64,000 bases of DNA from Desulfobacterales bacterium (GTDB taxonomy: Bacteria; Desulfobacterota; Desulfobacteria; Desulfobacterales; JAEINQ01). Made by a program: the position numbers and the translations under genes. The notes under the pieces were generated by a model that saw only the letters and a program-made list of their open reading frames with translations, had not been told where the DNA came from and ran no database searches. How positions within the stretch are numbered: the first letter of the stretch is position 1; each line of letters starts with the position of its first letter. The stretch lies in NCBI GenBank assembly GCA_016342285.1, contig JAEINQ010000018.1, positions 28,634 through 92,633 on the forward strand. Direction: 5' to 3'. Positions 44,417 through 53,060 of this stretch are shown piece after piece.

Positions 44417-46057
44417 CTATTTCTCCCCTTTGTGGCTGCCGTTGGCGGTATTGGCAAAAATCCGGCCCAGTCCGTGAAGGGTAACGCCCAACAGCGCGCC
44501 CAGCACAGCGATCCAGCCCAGAGCATCCAGGAGGTTGAGCTTGTCCCGGCCGGGCATGTAAAACCCCGCCAGATTGGCCAGGCGGCTGCCGCTGCGGGCA
44601 TGGCATTCGCTGCAGGACACCCGGTTTTCTTTGGGCGCCACCATGTGGGTGGTGGGAAAGACGTAGGTGGTTTCGACAAAATCAAACTGCCCCGAATAGG
44701 GCAGCCCCAGGGCCTTTTGCCCCAGGGAGAGAGCCTCTTGCCAGTCAAAGGTCGTCCAGTAGCCCTTGGGTCCGCTCAATAGGGGTGCCAGAAGGGTGTT
44801 GTGCACCTTGTCATAGGGCTGTTTGCCCCGATGTACCTTGAAGGGAAAGATTCGCGAATTGGCATCTTCCCGGCTGCCTACGGGCCAGGCGACCTTCACC
44901 ACGTTGCCCGGATCGATCATGTCCACGGCCGTGGTCGACTTAAGCGCCCCATTGAACCAGTAATATTCCGGGCGCACGTTCTTTGCCCACGTCATCTCGC
45001 CCTTGATGGAAAGATAATCCTCCTTGCCGAAAGCCCCTTTTCGCTTGAACGGTTTGCCATCCTTGGTCTTGCCGGCCTTGGACCAGTCCCATCGCATCTT
45101 GGTGGGGTTGACCCGGGCGAATTCAGGGATGTGACAACTCTGGCAGGCCACCTTGTCCGTGTGGTCGTTGGCCTTGGAGTTGGCCTTGTGGGGGGTGGCG
45201 CTGTGGCAGGATTCGCAGGTGATCTTGGCGATCAAATCGTCCTCAATGAGGCTCTTTCGGTCGGTATAGGCCGGCGCTGTATAGATCCGCCCGGCAATGT
45301 TGTGCAGGGTGGTGGTATGGCACCGCACGCAGTCGAAATTTTGCCCTTCCGCCCCCATGTGCACGTCCAGGGTCTTGTGGGGATTGGTCAGGGAGGTATC
45401 CAGATCACCATGTTTCACGCCGTCGCCGCCGCCGCCCTTGAAATGGCAGGCCCCGCAGTTCTTTCGCGTGGGGCGTCCGATGGCCTGGGCCGAAGCTTGA
45501 ACTTCGGCCAGAATCTCGGCGTTGATCTCCATGGATTCCTCGTCGCCGGCTTCACGAAACCCTTTCATGTCGGTAAAAGCTTCGTCCCAATTCATGAGCT
45601 TGCTGCTGTGGCAGTTGAGGCAGTTAAGGCCTTCTTCCGTAGAATTGCCCCAGCCCGGATGGCAGCTGTAGCACCCCTTGTCAGCTCCAGCGTTGGCGGA
45701 TATGCAGAAATTGTTTACCGAATCGCCGGCCTTGCCATACTTTTTGTCACCCGGCGTGGCGAGCCAGGTCCAGTGAATGGTCTTGTGAAACTGGGCCTCG
45801 GCTTCGGAATGACAGGACAGACAGGCATCGGTGATCTCCCTGCCGCTGGCAAACGGTCTCTGCAGCGCCTTGTGCTTGGTATGGTCGGTGGTGTTCCACA
45901 GATGCCTTTCCTTGATCGCCTGCTGGGCCATAATGCGTCCCGGCGCTTGATCTTCGGCACTTTCCGATGCCCTCAGGGCCGGGGAAAACCAAAGGACCAG
46001 CCCCACCATAACCGCCAACAAAATGGACGGCACGCGAATCCTGTTGATGTTTTTCAT
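44417..46057 (-). CDS. Octaheme c-type cytochrome (tetrathionate reductase-like)
   Basis: The 546-residue protein has a signal peptide (about 1-30), eight CxxCH haem motifs (CLSCH, CYSCH, CLNCH, CGACH, CVRCH, CESCH, CQSCH, CSECH) and a C-terminal membrane helix (about 507-530). This is the octaheme tetrathionate reductase family, in which one haem has an unusual ligand and reduces tetrathionate, nitrite or hydroxylamine. The actual substrate here is unknown. It is coupled with a cytochrome b. Upstream lies the extended R2 repeat. Confidence 0.9.
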   Translation of the reverse strand: MKNINRIRVPSILLAVMVGLVLWFSPALRASESAEDQAPGRIMAQQAIKERHLWNTTDHTKHKALQRPFASGREITDACLSCHSEAEAQFHKTIHWTWLATPGDKKYGKAGDSVNNFCISANAGADKGCYSCHPGWGNSTEEGLNCLNCHSSKLMNWDEAFTDMKGFREAGDEESMEINAEILAEVQASAQAIGRPTRKNCGACHFKGGGGDGVKHGDLDTSLTNPHKTLDVHMGAEGQNFDCVRCHTTTLHNIAGRIYTAPAYTDRKSLIEDDLIAKITCESCHSATPHKANSKANDHTDKVACQSCHIPEFARVNPTKMRWDWSKAGKTKDGKPFKRKGAFGKEDYLSIKGEMTWAKNVRPEYYWFNGALKSTTAVDMIDPGNVVKVAWPVGSREDANSRIFPFKVHRGKQPYDKVHNTLLAPLLSGPKGYWTTFDWQEALSLGQKALGLPYSGQFDFVETTYVFPTTHMVAPKENRVSCSECHARSGSRLANLAGFYMPGRDKLNLLDALGWIAVLGALLGVTLHGLGRIFANTANGSHKGEK

Positions 46058-46236
46058 GCTGACTCCTCAAGCCGGGTTCAGTTGACAAAGGATACGGTCT
46101 TACAGATTCGAAACGGCCGGTGAACAAATAGAAGAGATGGTTTTCATGTTTGGGATTATAAATTTTACCACAAAGGCATAACGACCACAAATACAAATTT
46201 GAATTGGTCGCCTGTATCCCATGGAGGGTTCCCTAA

Positions 46237-46542
46237 GTACACTTATTCATAAGTACGATGCCGTATTTTATTTGAATCACCACGGAGACACTGAGTTCAC
46301 AGAGGATTCTTTTATTTATTGATTGCCGGGAGACGGCGGCAATCAATAAGCGCTCAGCCACTTCGTGGCACAGACCTGTTCCTGCCGTTAGTGACGGTGT
46401 TTTATCCAATCGTCGTCTCCCGATTGGATAAAAAATAAATGGCCTTCTCAGCGTTCTCCGCGTCTCGAGTGAGCGAAGCGAACGGGTGGTGAAAAAACGG
46501 TATGACTGGAAATACGCAACAGTATTTGTGAATCGAAGCACT
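46237..46542. repeat. Extended R2 repeat, copy 4
   Basis: Near-twin of 30485-30786: GTACACTTATTCATAAGTAC on the left, inner arms GCCGGGAGACGGCGGC / CGTCGTCTCCCG, and CAGTATTTGTGAATCGAAGC on the right. It separates the octaheme gene from the rhodanese gene, on the same transcript if the operon is continuous. Confidence 0.85.
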
Positions 46543-46628
46543 AAGACAACACCGGCCCGGGGCAAATCCGGCCAAAGCGGTTTCCGGCCGGTTCAGACGC
46601 TGGCCGGCCGGAAACGGATTCTTGGGCC

Positions 46629-47732
46629 TTACGATTGGGGCACCACGATCTCGTGAGACCCATCTTTTTTAAAGGTAATTTCCCCTTCCACATAGAAAAC
46701 CTGCTTGAGTTCGGGACGCAGGTCCTGAAGCATGTAAAAGGATTCACCGCTTCTGGCGCCGGTGCCGCAGACAAACACAATGGGCTTGTCCGCCGGCAGG
46801 CTCTTGACCTTCCCTTCCAACTCTTCCACGGGGATGTTGACCGCCGTCTTGAAGCTGCCGGCGGAAAATTCGTCCGCGTCACGAACGTCGATGAGCATGA
46901 TGCTCTCGGGCCGCTCGGCAAGAATCTGATTGAACTGGGCAATGTCGATGCTCCCCTCTTCGGTGCCGACCTTGACGGCCGCCAAAATGGGAGAGGATCC
47001 GGCCACCGCTTTCCATGCCGGATATCCGGCGGAAAACACCTTGACGTTGGTATAGCCCAGGGCCATGGCCCTGGCAGCGCCTTTGTGGCTGAGCTTGCAT
47101 TTGAATCCGCCGCAGTAAAAAACCACCAGCTTATTTTTATCGGCCGGCAACTGGTCCGCGTGATTGTCAAATTGGGTGGTGGGGATGCTCAGGGCACCGG
47201 GGATGTGGCCCTTGTCGAATTTCTTTCGCTTGGGCCGCGAATCGACAACGACCATATCCGCTCCCTTGTCGATCTGCTTTTTCATCCAGTCCACGGACAC
47301 ATCCCCGAAATTGCCCTGCACGGCCAACCAACCGGGATAACCGTCGGCAAAGACCTTGACGTTGGTATAGCCGAGCTTTTCAGCCTTGTGGGCGGATTTG
47401 TGGCTCAGTTTGCACTTCTGACCTTCGCAGTAGAAGATCAGCAGGGCGTTTTTGTTACCGGGCAGTTTGTCCAGGTGCTTGTCGAATGCCATGTCCGGAA
47501 TGCTTATGGCCATGGGAATGTGCCCCTTGTCGTACTTGGCCCGTTTGGGGCGGGCGTCAATGATCATGACATCCTCGGCCATGGGGATCGTAAGGTGTTC
47601 CATGACAAAATTGACGTCCACGATATCGTGAAACCGCCAGCTTGCTTCTTCAGACGAGGCCGCATGGACAGCCACCACGCCGCAAATCAAAACCAGGGCA
47701 GCCATTGTTGCTATCATTTTTCGAAACCGCAT
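46629..47732 (-). CDS. Periplasmic protein with three rhodanese domains
   Basis: The 367-residue protein has a signal peptide (about 1-25) and three rhodanese repeats (about 40-135, 145-240, 260-360). The active-site loops read FYCEGQKCKLSH, FYCGGFKCKLSH and FVCGTGARSGES; each keeps the Cys, and the first two share a CxxxxCKLSH form. GGGAG precedes the start. It probably binds sulfane sulfur for the octaheme/cytochrome b reductase encoded downstream. Rhodaneses also occur in the extracellular electron-transfer (ext) clusters of Geobacter. Confidence 0.9.
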   Translation of the reverse strand: MRFRKMIATMAALVLICGVVAVHAASSEEASWRFHDIVDVNFVMEHLTIPMAEDVMIIDARPKRAKYDKGHIPMAISIPDMAFDKHLDKLPGNKNALLIFYCEGQKCKLSHKSAHKAEKLGYTNVKVFADGYPGWLAVQGNFGDVSVDWMKKQIDKGADMVVVDSRPKRKKFDKGHIPGALSIPTTQFDNHADQLPADKNKLVVFYCGGFKCKLSHKGAARAMALGYTNVKVFSAGYPAWKAVAGSSPILAAVKVGTEEGSIDIAQFNQILAERPESIMLIDVRDADEFSAGSFKTAVNIPVEELEGKVKSLPADKPIVFVCGTGARSGESFYMLQDLRPELKQVFYVEGEITFKKDGSHEIVVPQS

Positions 47733-47792
47733 CGTGATCTCCCTTTTGCAAATCGGTTGTTATCGTAAAGTAAAGACGCCTGGCCCAGAGGA

Positions 47793-47886
47793 CCCGCCTT
47801 TGGTTTATCCCTGGAAGGGGCTGGTTGTTGCCCCCCATATCAGTTTGGAGTGCCTAAAGGACGTGGATTCCGACTGCGAACTGAAC
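47793..47886. repeat. Repeat family R4, copy in the leader of the rhodanese gene
   Basis: GGAAGGGGCTGGTTGTTG, CCCCCCATATCAGTTTGGAG and GGACGTGGATTCCGACTGCG lie between the sigma-54 promoter and the rhodanese gene. They would be part of the 5' UTR. Confidence 0.6.
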
Positions 47887-47932
47887 CCCCAAAAGAGCGA
47901 TGATCGGCAGGGTTCGGCGCCCTTTATCAAAG

Positions 47933-47949
47933 TAGCAAGTCATGTGCCA
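47933..47949 (-). promoter_or_regulatory. Sigma-54 promoter upstream of the rhodanese operon
   Basis: On the minus strand the sequence is TGGCACATGACTTGCTA, an exact match to the TGGCAC-N5-TTGC form of the -24/-12 consensus. The start point would be about 200 bases before the rhodanese ATG. A sigma-54-dependent activator is encoded divergently, 557 bases away. Confidence 0.75.
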
Positions 47950-48194
47950 AAACAGTTTGAGCCCCATCAAATCCATTACATATTGAAATCATAGTAAATA
48001 TTTTTTCGTCCGCATATCGGGTCAAACGGCGAAAGCCGGATAGGTTAACGAATGTTGCCCCAGTGCCCGTCCACAAACCAGCTTTTAAGCGGATGGAAAC
48101 GACCCTATAATGTTGCCTTTCAAGGAATCACCGTTCCCAAAGGGCTTGCATTCGGTGGCGGCCAACACTATGTTAACAATCGTTAACGCTTATA

Positions 48195-48340
48195 TGGCGT
48201 ATGGACGCTGAACACGACCACGGGCATCGGATTCCGACTGCGTCGTAAAGAATCCACGCCCAGAGGACGGGGTCCTGGGTTGCCCCTGAAAGGGGCTGGG
48301 TTGTCGACCCATTTAAGTATGGCGTGCCTAAAGTGAGCTA
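48195..48340. repeat. Repeat family R4, copy upstream of the sigma-54 activator
   Basis: Includes ACGCTGAACACGACCACGGG, CCCCTGAAAGGGGCTGGGTT and GCCTAAAGTGAGCTAAAG. It matches 31850-32050 and 36540-36700 in part. Confidence 0.6.
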
Positions 48341-48349
48341 AAGTTGATG

Positions 48350-48485
48350 CTCTCGTAAAAAGTCAGCAATATGCCCACTTTTTTAATTAACCACGAAGAG
48401 CACGAAGCTGAAAACATTACATATTATTACGACCTCTTCGTGCTCTTCGTGTCCTTCGTGGTGTAAAATGGACTTTTTACGGGAC
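48350..48485. repeat. Large inverted repeat upstream of the sigma-54 activator
   Basis: Outer arms CGTAAAAAGTC / GACTTTTTACG (48354-48364, 48471-48481) enclose ACCACGAAGAGCACGAAG and CTCTTCGTGTCCTTCGTGG. The whole forms a cruciform-like element that ends 25 bases before the gene. Confidence 0.7.
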
Positions 48486-48506
48486 TGTCAAAGTTAAGGC
48501 TTAATA

Positions 48507-49889
48507 ATGGAACTATCCAGGTACTGGAAGACAATCATCGACACCCTGCAGGACGGCGTGATGGTGGTGGATCCCGGCGGCAAGGTCCTGTTCATCAATC
48601 CGGCTGCCGAGCGGATGACGGGCTATTCGGCCCAGGAACTCATCGGCCAATCGTGCCGGGTACTGGACTGCACCGGCTGCCGAATCATCGGCAAGGGGCT
48701 GGCGGAAAAATGGTGCGGCCTCTTTGCCAGGGGACAGGTGCGGGCCAAAAAGTGTCTGATCACCAACAAGGACCACCGTGCGGTCAATATCATCAAAACC
48801 GCGGTGATCCTCAAGGACAACGAGGGAAAAATCATCGGGGCCGTGGAAACCCTGACCGACATGTCCGATCTGGTGCGACAGCAGAACGAAATCCTGGCCC
48901 TGCGCAAGACACTGCATATGGAAGAAGGGTTCCACGGGCTCATGGGCGCATCCCCGGCCATGGCCAACCTCATCGAACTCATCGAAAGCGTTGCCCTGAC
49001 CGATTCGCCGGTGATGATCGCCGGTGAAAGCGGGACCGGCAAGGAACTGGTGGCTCGGGCGGTCCACGAATCCAGCCCCCGTAAGGATGGACCGTTTATC
49101 AAGATCAACTGCGCCGCGTTGAATGAAAACCTGTTTGAAAGCGAATTGTTCGGTCACACCAAAGGGGCATTCACCGGGGCCAGTGCCACCCGGGTGGGCC
49201 GCTTCGAGGCGGCCCACGGAGGTTCCATCTTTCTGGACGAAATCGGTGAGGTCCCCCTTTCGACCCAGGTGAAATTGCTGCGCGTGCTGGAAGAAAAAGA
49301 GATCGAACGGGTGGGCGACCACACCCCCATCCGGGTGGATGTCCGGGTCATATCGGCCACCAACCGCCAACTGGAAGAACGCATCACCCAGGGGCTGTTC
49401 CGCGAAGACCTCTATTTTAGAATCAACGTCTTTCCCCTGACCTGTCCGACCCTGCGCGAGCGCATGGAAGACCTGCCCATGATCGTGCAGCACTTTATCC
49501 GGGCCAACAGCCGCAAGAACGGCAAGAAAATCCTGGGGATCACCCCCGAAGCCTTGGGGAAAATGGCCACCTACGGATGGCCGGGCAACATTCGCGAACT
49601 GCGTAACGCCATCGAATATGCGTTCGTCCTTTGCACCGGCGGCGACATCGGCCCTGGCCACCTGCCACCCAAAATCGCCGGAACCCCGGCTGCGCCACCA
49701 TGCCCCCCCCCGGCCGCGGCCCCGTCTCAGTTACCGGAAACCGATGAGAAAAAAACGGCCTTGCTCAAGGCCCTGCGCCATGCCAGGGGCAACCGTACCG
49801 AAGCGGCCCGGATGCTGGGTGTCAGTCGCGTGACGGTCTGGAAGCGGATGAAAAAGTTCGGGATCGACCCGTTGCGAGACATCGGTTAG
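48507..49889 (+). CDS. Sigma-54-dependent activator with PAS sensor and Fis HTH
   Basis: The 460-residue protein has an N-terminal PAS domain (about 5-115) containing an unusual Cys group (CRVLDCTGCRIIG and a Cys at WCGLF), an AAA+ domain (about 145-385) with Walker A GESGTGKE, the sigma-54-contact motif KGAFTGA, Walker B SIFLDEIGEVPL and FREDLYFRINVF, and a C-terminal Fis HTH (about 420-456). The PAS Cys cluster could sense redox or metal. It lies opposite the sigma-54 promoter of the rhodanese operon and is the natural activator. Confidence 0.93.
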   Translation: MELSRYWKTIIDTLQDGVMVVDPGGKVLFINPAAERMTGYSAQELIGQSCRVLDCTGCRIIGKGLAEKWCGLFARGQVRAKKCLITNKDHRAVNIIKTAVILKDNEGKIIGAVETLTDMSDLVRQQNEILALRKTLHMEEGFHGLMGASPAMANLIELIESVALTDSPVMIAGESGTGKELVARAVHESSPRKDGPFIKINCAALNENLFESELFGHTKGAFTGASATRVGRFEAAHGGSIFLDEIGEVPLSTQVKLLRVLEEKEIERVGDHTPIRVDVRVISATNRQLEERITQGLFREDLYFRINVFPLTCPTLRERMEDLPMIVQHFIRANSRKNGKKILGITPEALGKMATYGWPGNIRELRNAIEYAFVLCTGGDIGPGHLPPKIAGTPAAPPCPPPAAAPSQLPETDEKKTALLKALRHARGNRTEAARMLGVSRVTVWKRMKKFGIDPLRDIG

Positions 49890-49944
49890 TTTCCATCCAT
49901 AAATGGCCTTTTTGCCCAATCTCTGCGTCAATCAGCGCCATTTC
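49886..49944. repeat. Short repeat R6, second copy
   Basis: Starts at the stop codon of the activator with TTTCCATCCATAAATGGCCT and continues TTTTTGCCCAATCTCTGCGTC. Matches 30090-30150. The remaining stretch to 50063 has no gene. Confidence 0.7.
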
Positions 49945-50063
49945 TTGTGCGGCGTAGCCGGCTACGCCTCCGCGCAATGACTTGATTTCCTTGATCTTGG
50001 ACAAAAATTCTCATTTCTGGATTGGAAACGTCAGCAGGGCAACGAGCGCCCCCCCCCAAAAAA

Positions 50064-50091
50064 CAGCGCCGCCGAATCATCGGCGGCGCTG
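50064..50091 (-). terminator. Terminator after the small cytochrome-like gene
   Basis: A perfect 12-bp stem CAGCGCCGCCGA with its complement and loop ATCA, followed on the minus strand by TTTTTT. Confidence 0.85.
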
Positions 50092-50139
50092 GTGAAACTT
50101 CGAAAACAGGGCTTTGATGGTATCCGCTTCGTCGGCCCC

Positions 50140-50484
50140 TTATTTACATTTTGCCGGGGTCGGAGAATCCGCGGCAGAACCGTGCAAATACGCGTAAATA
50201 TCCATCAGGTCTTTTTCCGATAGCGCGTTCCACTCCTGGCTGCAGCCAAAATCCTCGAAATCCTTTTTATCAAACACCCGGGTCCACTGGTCCTGGGTCT
50301 TGGCATCGGGGTTGACGGTCGGTTTGGGGGAAGCCACCTCGCCTCGCTCCATGCAAGCCTTGAAGACCTTACGGTAGGTGTACTTCCCTTTTCTCTTGTT
50401 TCCCAGGTCCATCGAAAATGCCGCGCCAACTGCGCTGAACAGAAAGATCAGTGCCGTGATGGTGAAAATACCTTTTCTTAACAT
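50140..50484 (-). CDS. Cytochrome c-like periplasmic protein lacking a haem motif
   Basis: The start is 50484 after AAGGAGG (114 residues). A signal peptide (about 1-22) is followed by GNKRKGKYTYRKVFKACMER, which lines up with the start of small cytochromes c (RKGKxxYRxxCxxCH) but the CxxCH is replaced by KACMER. A later ALSEKDLMDIYAYLHG is the typical cytochrome c C-terminal helix. Remaining Cys residues (C39-like, C78-like, C113-like) might form disulfides. It precedes the gene for a terminator and follows a porin gene, and could be a structural partner in an electron conduit. Confidence 0.65.
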   Translation of the reverse strand: MLRKGIFTITALIFLFSAVGAAFSMDLGNKRKGKYTYRKVFKACMERGEVASPKPTVNPDAKTQDQWTRVFDKKDFEDFGCSQEWNALSEKDLMDIYAYLHGSAADSPTPAKCK

Positions 50485-50602
50485 ATGGCCTCCTTGGCTG
50501 AATTGAATTATTTCGATAGGGCGATGCCATCCATGCATCGCTGTTAATAAATCCGTACAGTCGCCCGATTGCGGTATCTTAAAACCGGGTACCCACCGAC
50601 GA

Positions 50603-52336
50603 CTAATACCTGAACGTCAAAGAGAGATAAGCGTCCCACACCTTGTCGATAACCGGGTTCAGGGCACCGAGGGCGTTGAGGGTATCAATCTCTTGCGGCT
50701 CGCCCAGAGGGTTGCCGCTGCCGGTGTATTCGTAGTCGTAGTACCGGGTGCCGAGGGTGGCAAAAAATCGATCGGCAACGATGGGCTGGTGCCAGTAGCC
50801 TTCAATCACCTGCCCGCGAACGGCCAGCTTGCTGCCCACCAGGGAGTCCTCGGCACCGGTAAAATTAAACCAGTATTGGGACCCATAGTTGTACTCGAGG
50901 CCGAAACGTCCCTCCCAGGGCATGGCAAGGACCGCGCCCATGTAGATCATGTATCCGTCGCGCTCGGCCATCTCTCCGTTGGAGTTGAGCAGACCCATGC
51001 CCATGAGTTTGTAAAAGGGGTTTTTTGAAATGCCCGACGGTTTGGTGTGGCTCCAGGAACCGGACAGGAACAGGTCGATGTCCTTGTCGAGCGGTTCGGT
51101 GAGATTGGTCCGAAGCAGCACCGAGGCCGCGTCCCAGTCCCCGATTTCCGCGGTGGGCTGAAAGCGGGAGATATATCCGCCGCTGTTCTGGGTAAAGGTG
51201 TAGGCGCCGGTGGTGCTGTTTTCCGAGACGATGAACGGCATGACGGTCAGGCCGGTGAAGCCGTCGGTGATGTCCCAGGCATGGGCGTAGTTAAAGACCA
51301 TGCTGGTTTCGTCATTGTCAAACAAGGTGGCGATAAACCCGAACAGATGCACGTCGTCCACATGTGACTGGGTGCTGCTCAGCGAATAGGAATTGCCCCA
51401 GTCCCCCTCGAAACCGACCCCGTAACAAAGCTTTAAGGCCGCGCCCGGTATGCCGGTAACATCTTCGAGTCCCATGCTGTAGGAGGCCCCGTCAAACTGC
51501 CAGTTGATGATGGTGGCCAGGGGAGAGCCCCCCTCCAGGCTGTTGTTCATGTATTCCGCGGACGGGCCGTCGGTAGACGGCCGGCGACCCAGGGAAAAAT
51601 TGGTCGGCACCGGGCCCAGGTCTTTTTTATAATTGAAATAGGCCCGCTCCAGACGGATGGTATCGCCGTGGGGCGTGCTGCTGGTGTTTCCGTCCAGTGT
51701 GATATCGCCCAGGCTGCCGCCGTTGAACTTCACCCCGGTGCTGTCTCCGAAGACTTTGTAGGCGGCCAGCCGGCCGGTGAAATCGAGTTGGTCGTTGACC
51801 TTGGCCTTCATGTTCAGGCGGAATTTATTGGTGAAAATAATATCGTTGTCCACGTCGTATTTTTCGGCAGGCGGAATCTGACCCGCCGCAGCCATTGCGG
51901 CCATATATGCCTGGGCCTGGGCCGCGGTTGCGCCGTTGAATCCGGGGGGGACGGCGGGAAATGCCCCGGGATACGGGTTGAAAAACGCGCCAACAAGCGC
52001 ACTGGGGGCGACCTGGACGTCCTGGTAATGAAGCGAATCGGCCCGGGTACGGAGTTCCAAGCCGAAAGAGACCTTGTCGGTGGCCGTATGGAGCTCGGCC
52101 TTGTTGAGCCGGTCGTCGATCTCCTCAATGTCGGCCGCCTTGGCTTCGGTTTTCTGTTCCAGGGCTTCCAGCTTTTTCTGCATGGCAGCCATTTCGCCGG
52201 CCATCTGTTCCAGCCGCTGCCGTAAAAGCTTGATATCGTCAGCGGCAACAGCGCTGCCCGGCAGAAGGCAAACGGAAAGGAACAAAAACCCGACGGCGAG
52301 GCACAGGGTTCGGATTGGCCTTCCTTGACGGTTCAT
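50603..52336 (-). CDS. Outer-membrane beta-barrel protein (DUF3373-like porin)
   Basis: The 577-residue protein has a signal peptide (about 1-31), a coiled coil (about 34-80: LRQRLEQMAGEMAAMQKKLE) and many alternating beta strands ending in the aromatic YLSLTFRY, the mark of outer-membrane barrels. Size and pattern resemble DUF3373 porins near cytochrome clusters. AGGAGA precedes the start. With the haemless cytochrome and the rhodanese/octaheme genes it may form part of an extracellular electron or sulfur-compound route. Confidence 0.8.
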   Translation of the reverse strand: MNRQGRPIRTLCLAVGFLFLSVCLLPGSAVAADDIKLLRQRLEQMAGEMAAMQKKLEALEQKTEAKAADIEEIDDRLNKAELHTATDKVSFGLELRTRADSLHYQDVQVAPSALVGAFFNPYPGAFPAVPPGFNGATAAQAQAYMAAMAAAGQIPPAEKYDVDNDIIFTNKFRLNMKAKVNDQLDFTGRLAAYKVFGDSTGVKFNGGSLGDITLDGNTSSTPHGDTIRLERAYFNYKKDLGPVPTNFSLGRRPSTDGPSAEYMNNSLEGGSPLATIINWQFDGASYSMGLEDVTGIPGAALKLCYGVGFEGDWGNSYSLSSTQSHVDDVHLFGFIATLFDNDETSMVFNYAHAWDITDGFTGLTVMPFIVSENSTTGAYTFTQNSGGYISRFQPTAEIGDWDAASVLLRTNLTEPLDKDIDLFLSGSWSHTKPSGISKNPFYKLMGMGLLNSNGEMAERDGYMIYMGAVLAMPWEGRFGLEYNYGSQYWFNFTGAEDSLVGSKLAVRGQVIEGYWHQPIVADRFFATLGTRYYDYEYTGSGNPLGEPQEIDTLNALGALNPVIDKVWDAYLSLTFRY

Positions 52337-52599
52337 GGGTTCTCCTTATGGTTTCGGTTATCGGTTTCCATCGATCCTCTAAACCCAAGCAACCACTATG
52401 CCAAACATCAGAACAGCCCGTCAAATATATTGCAACTCTTTTATTTTAAAGATCAATTTATCTTTTACACAAAGATTCAACCGCCCACCCATGCGCTCAA
52501 GGTTAACAAGTGTTAAAGTTAACAGCAAATCCGTTGCGCAGCCAATCGAAGGGTCGGAGGATCGTTCAACGGCCCGGAAGGCCTCACCCGAGCAAGAAA
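52337..52599. other. Intergenic stretch upstream of the porin
   Basis: It is AT-rich from about 52410 to 52530, with no sigma-54 match. No gene was found. Confidence 0.4.
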
Positions 52600-52870
52600 A
52601 AAGGGCTCTTCGCTGTTTCATATGGGTAAAACGGTGCAGGTCAGGGCCAGGAGGGTGCTTTATCGCGGCTCGGAACTGTCTGAGCCGCTTAGGGCCCGTT
52701 GCCCCGGACAGAACCCAGCCCGGCCGCAAATGCTTCTTAACAAACCAGAATATCAATCTTTTCTGTTGAAAGAAGGCGCTGTCCGGGGTTACGGGCGCTT
52801 GGCGACGAGTTTTTCGGGCCGCGAGAAAGCACCCTCCTGGCCTCCCACACGAAATAGCGAGGAACCAAAA
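52600..52870. repeat. Repeat family R3, copy A
   Basis: A long palindrome: CTCTTCGCTGTTTCATATGG opens it; TGCCCCGGACAGAACCCAGC and GCGCTGTCCGGGGTTACGGG form the inner arms; CCTCCCACACGAAATAGCGA closes it. Copy B at 60138-60410 is close; copy C at 57300-57530 is diverged. Confidence 0.85.
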
Positions 52871-52940
52871 AAAGTCTGCGGGTGTCAGCGAGTGTCTACG
52901 GTTAATACATGATATGTCGCAATAATTGTTCTTTCGAGCA

Positions 52941-53060
52941 CTAAGGACCGACCATCTCCCGGATGCCCTGGTAAACATCCGTGGGACTGATATTGTTGTT
53001 GGCGGCGATCGTTTTCAGGGTCAGTTCCGCCGAAACGGCAATGCCCTTCTTTTTAAAAAT
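52941..53060 (-). pseudogene. C-terminal fragment of a DUF4405-like protein
   Basis: The segment KKGIAVSAELTLKTIAANNN and ISPTDVYQGI resembles the conserved small domain that ends DUF4405 proteins and some membrane cytochromes. Nothing of the N-terminal membrane part remains; the fragment abuts the 3' end of the porin gene at 53053. Probably a leftover of a gene cut by rearrangement. Confidence 0.45.

Noticed and set aside
44801..46123. 440-codon ORF opposite the octaheme cytochrome
   Set aside because: Shadow; the minus-strand frame has eight CxxCH motifs, a signal peptide and a membrane anchor.
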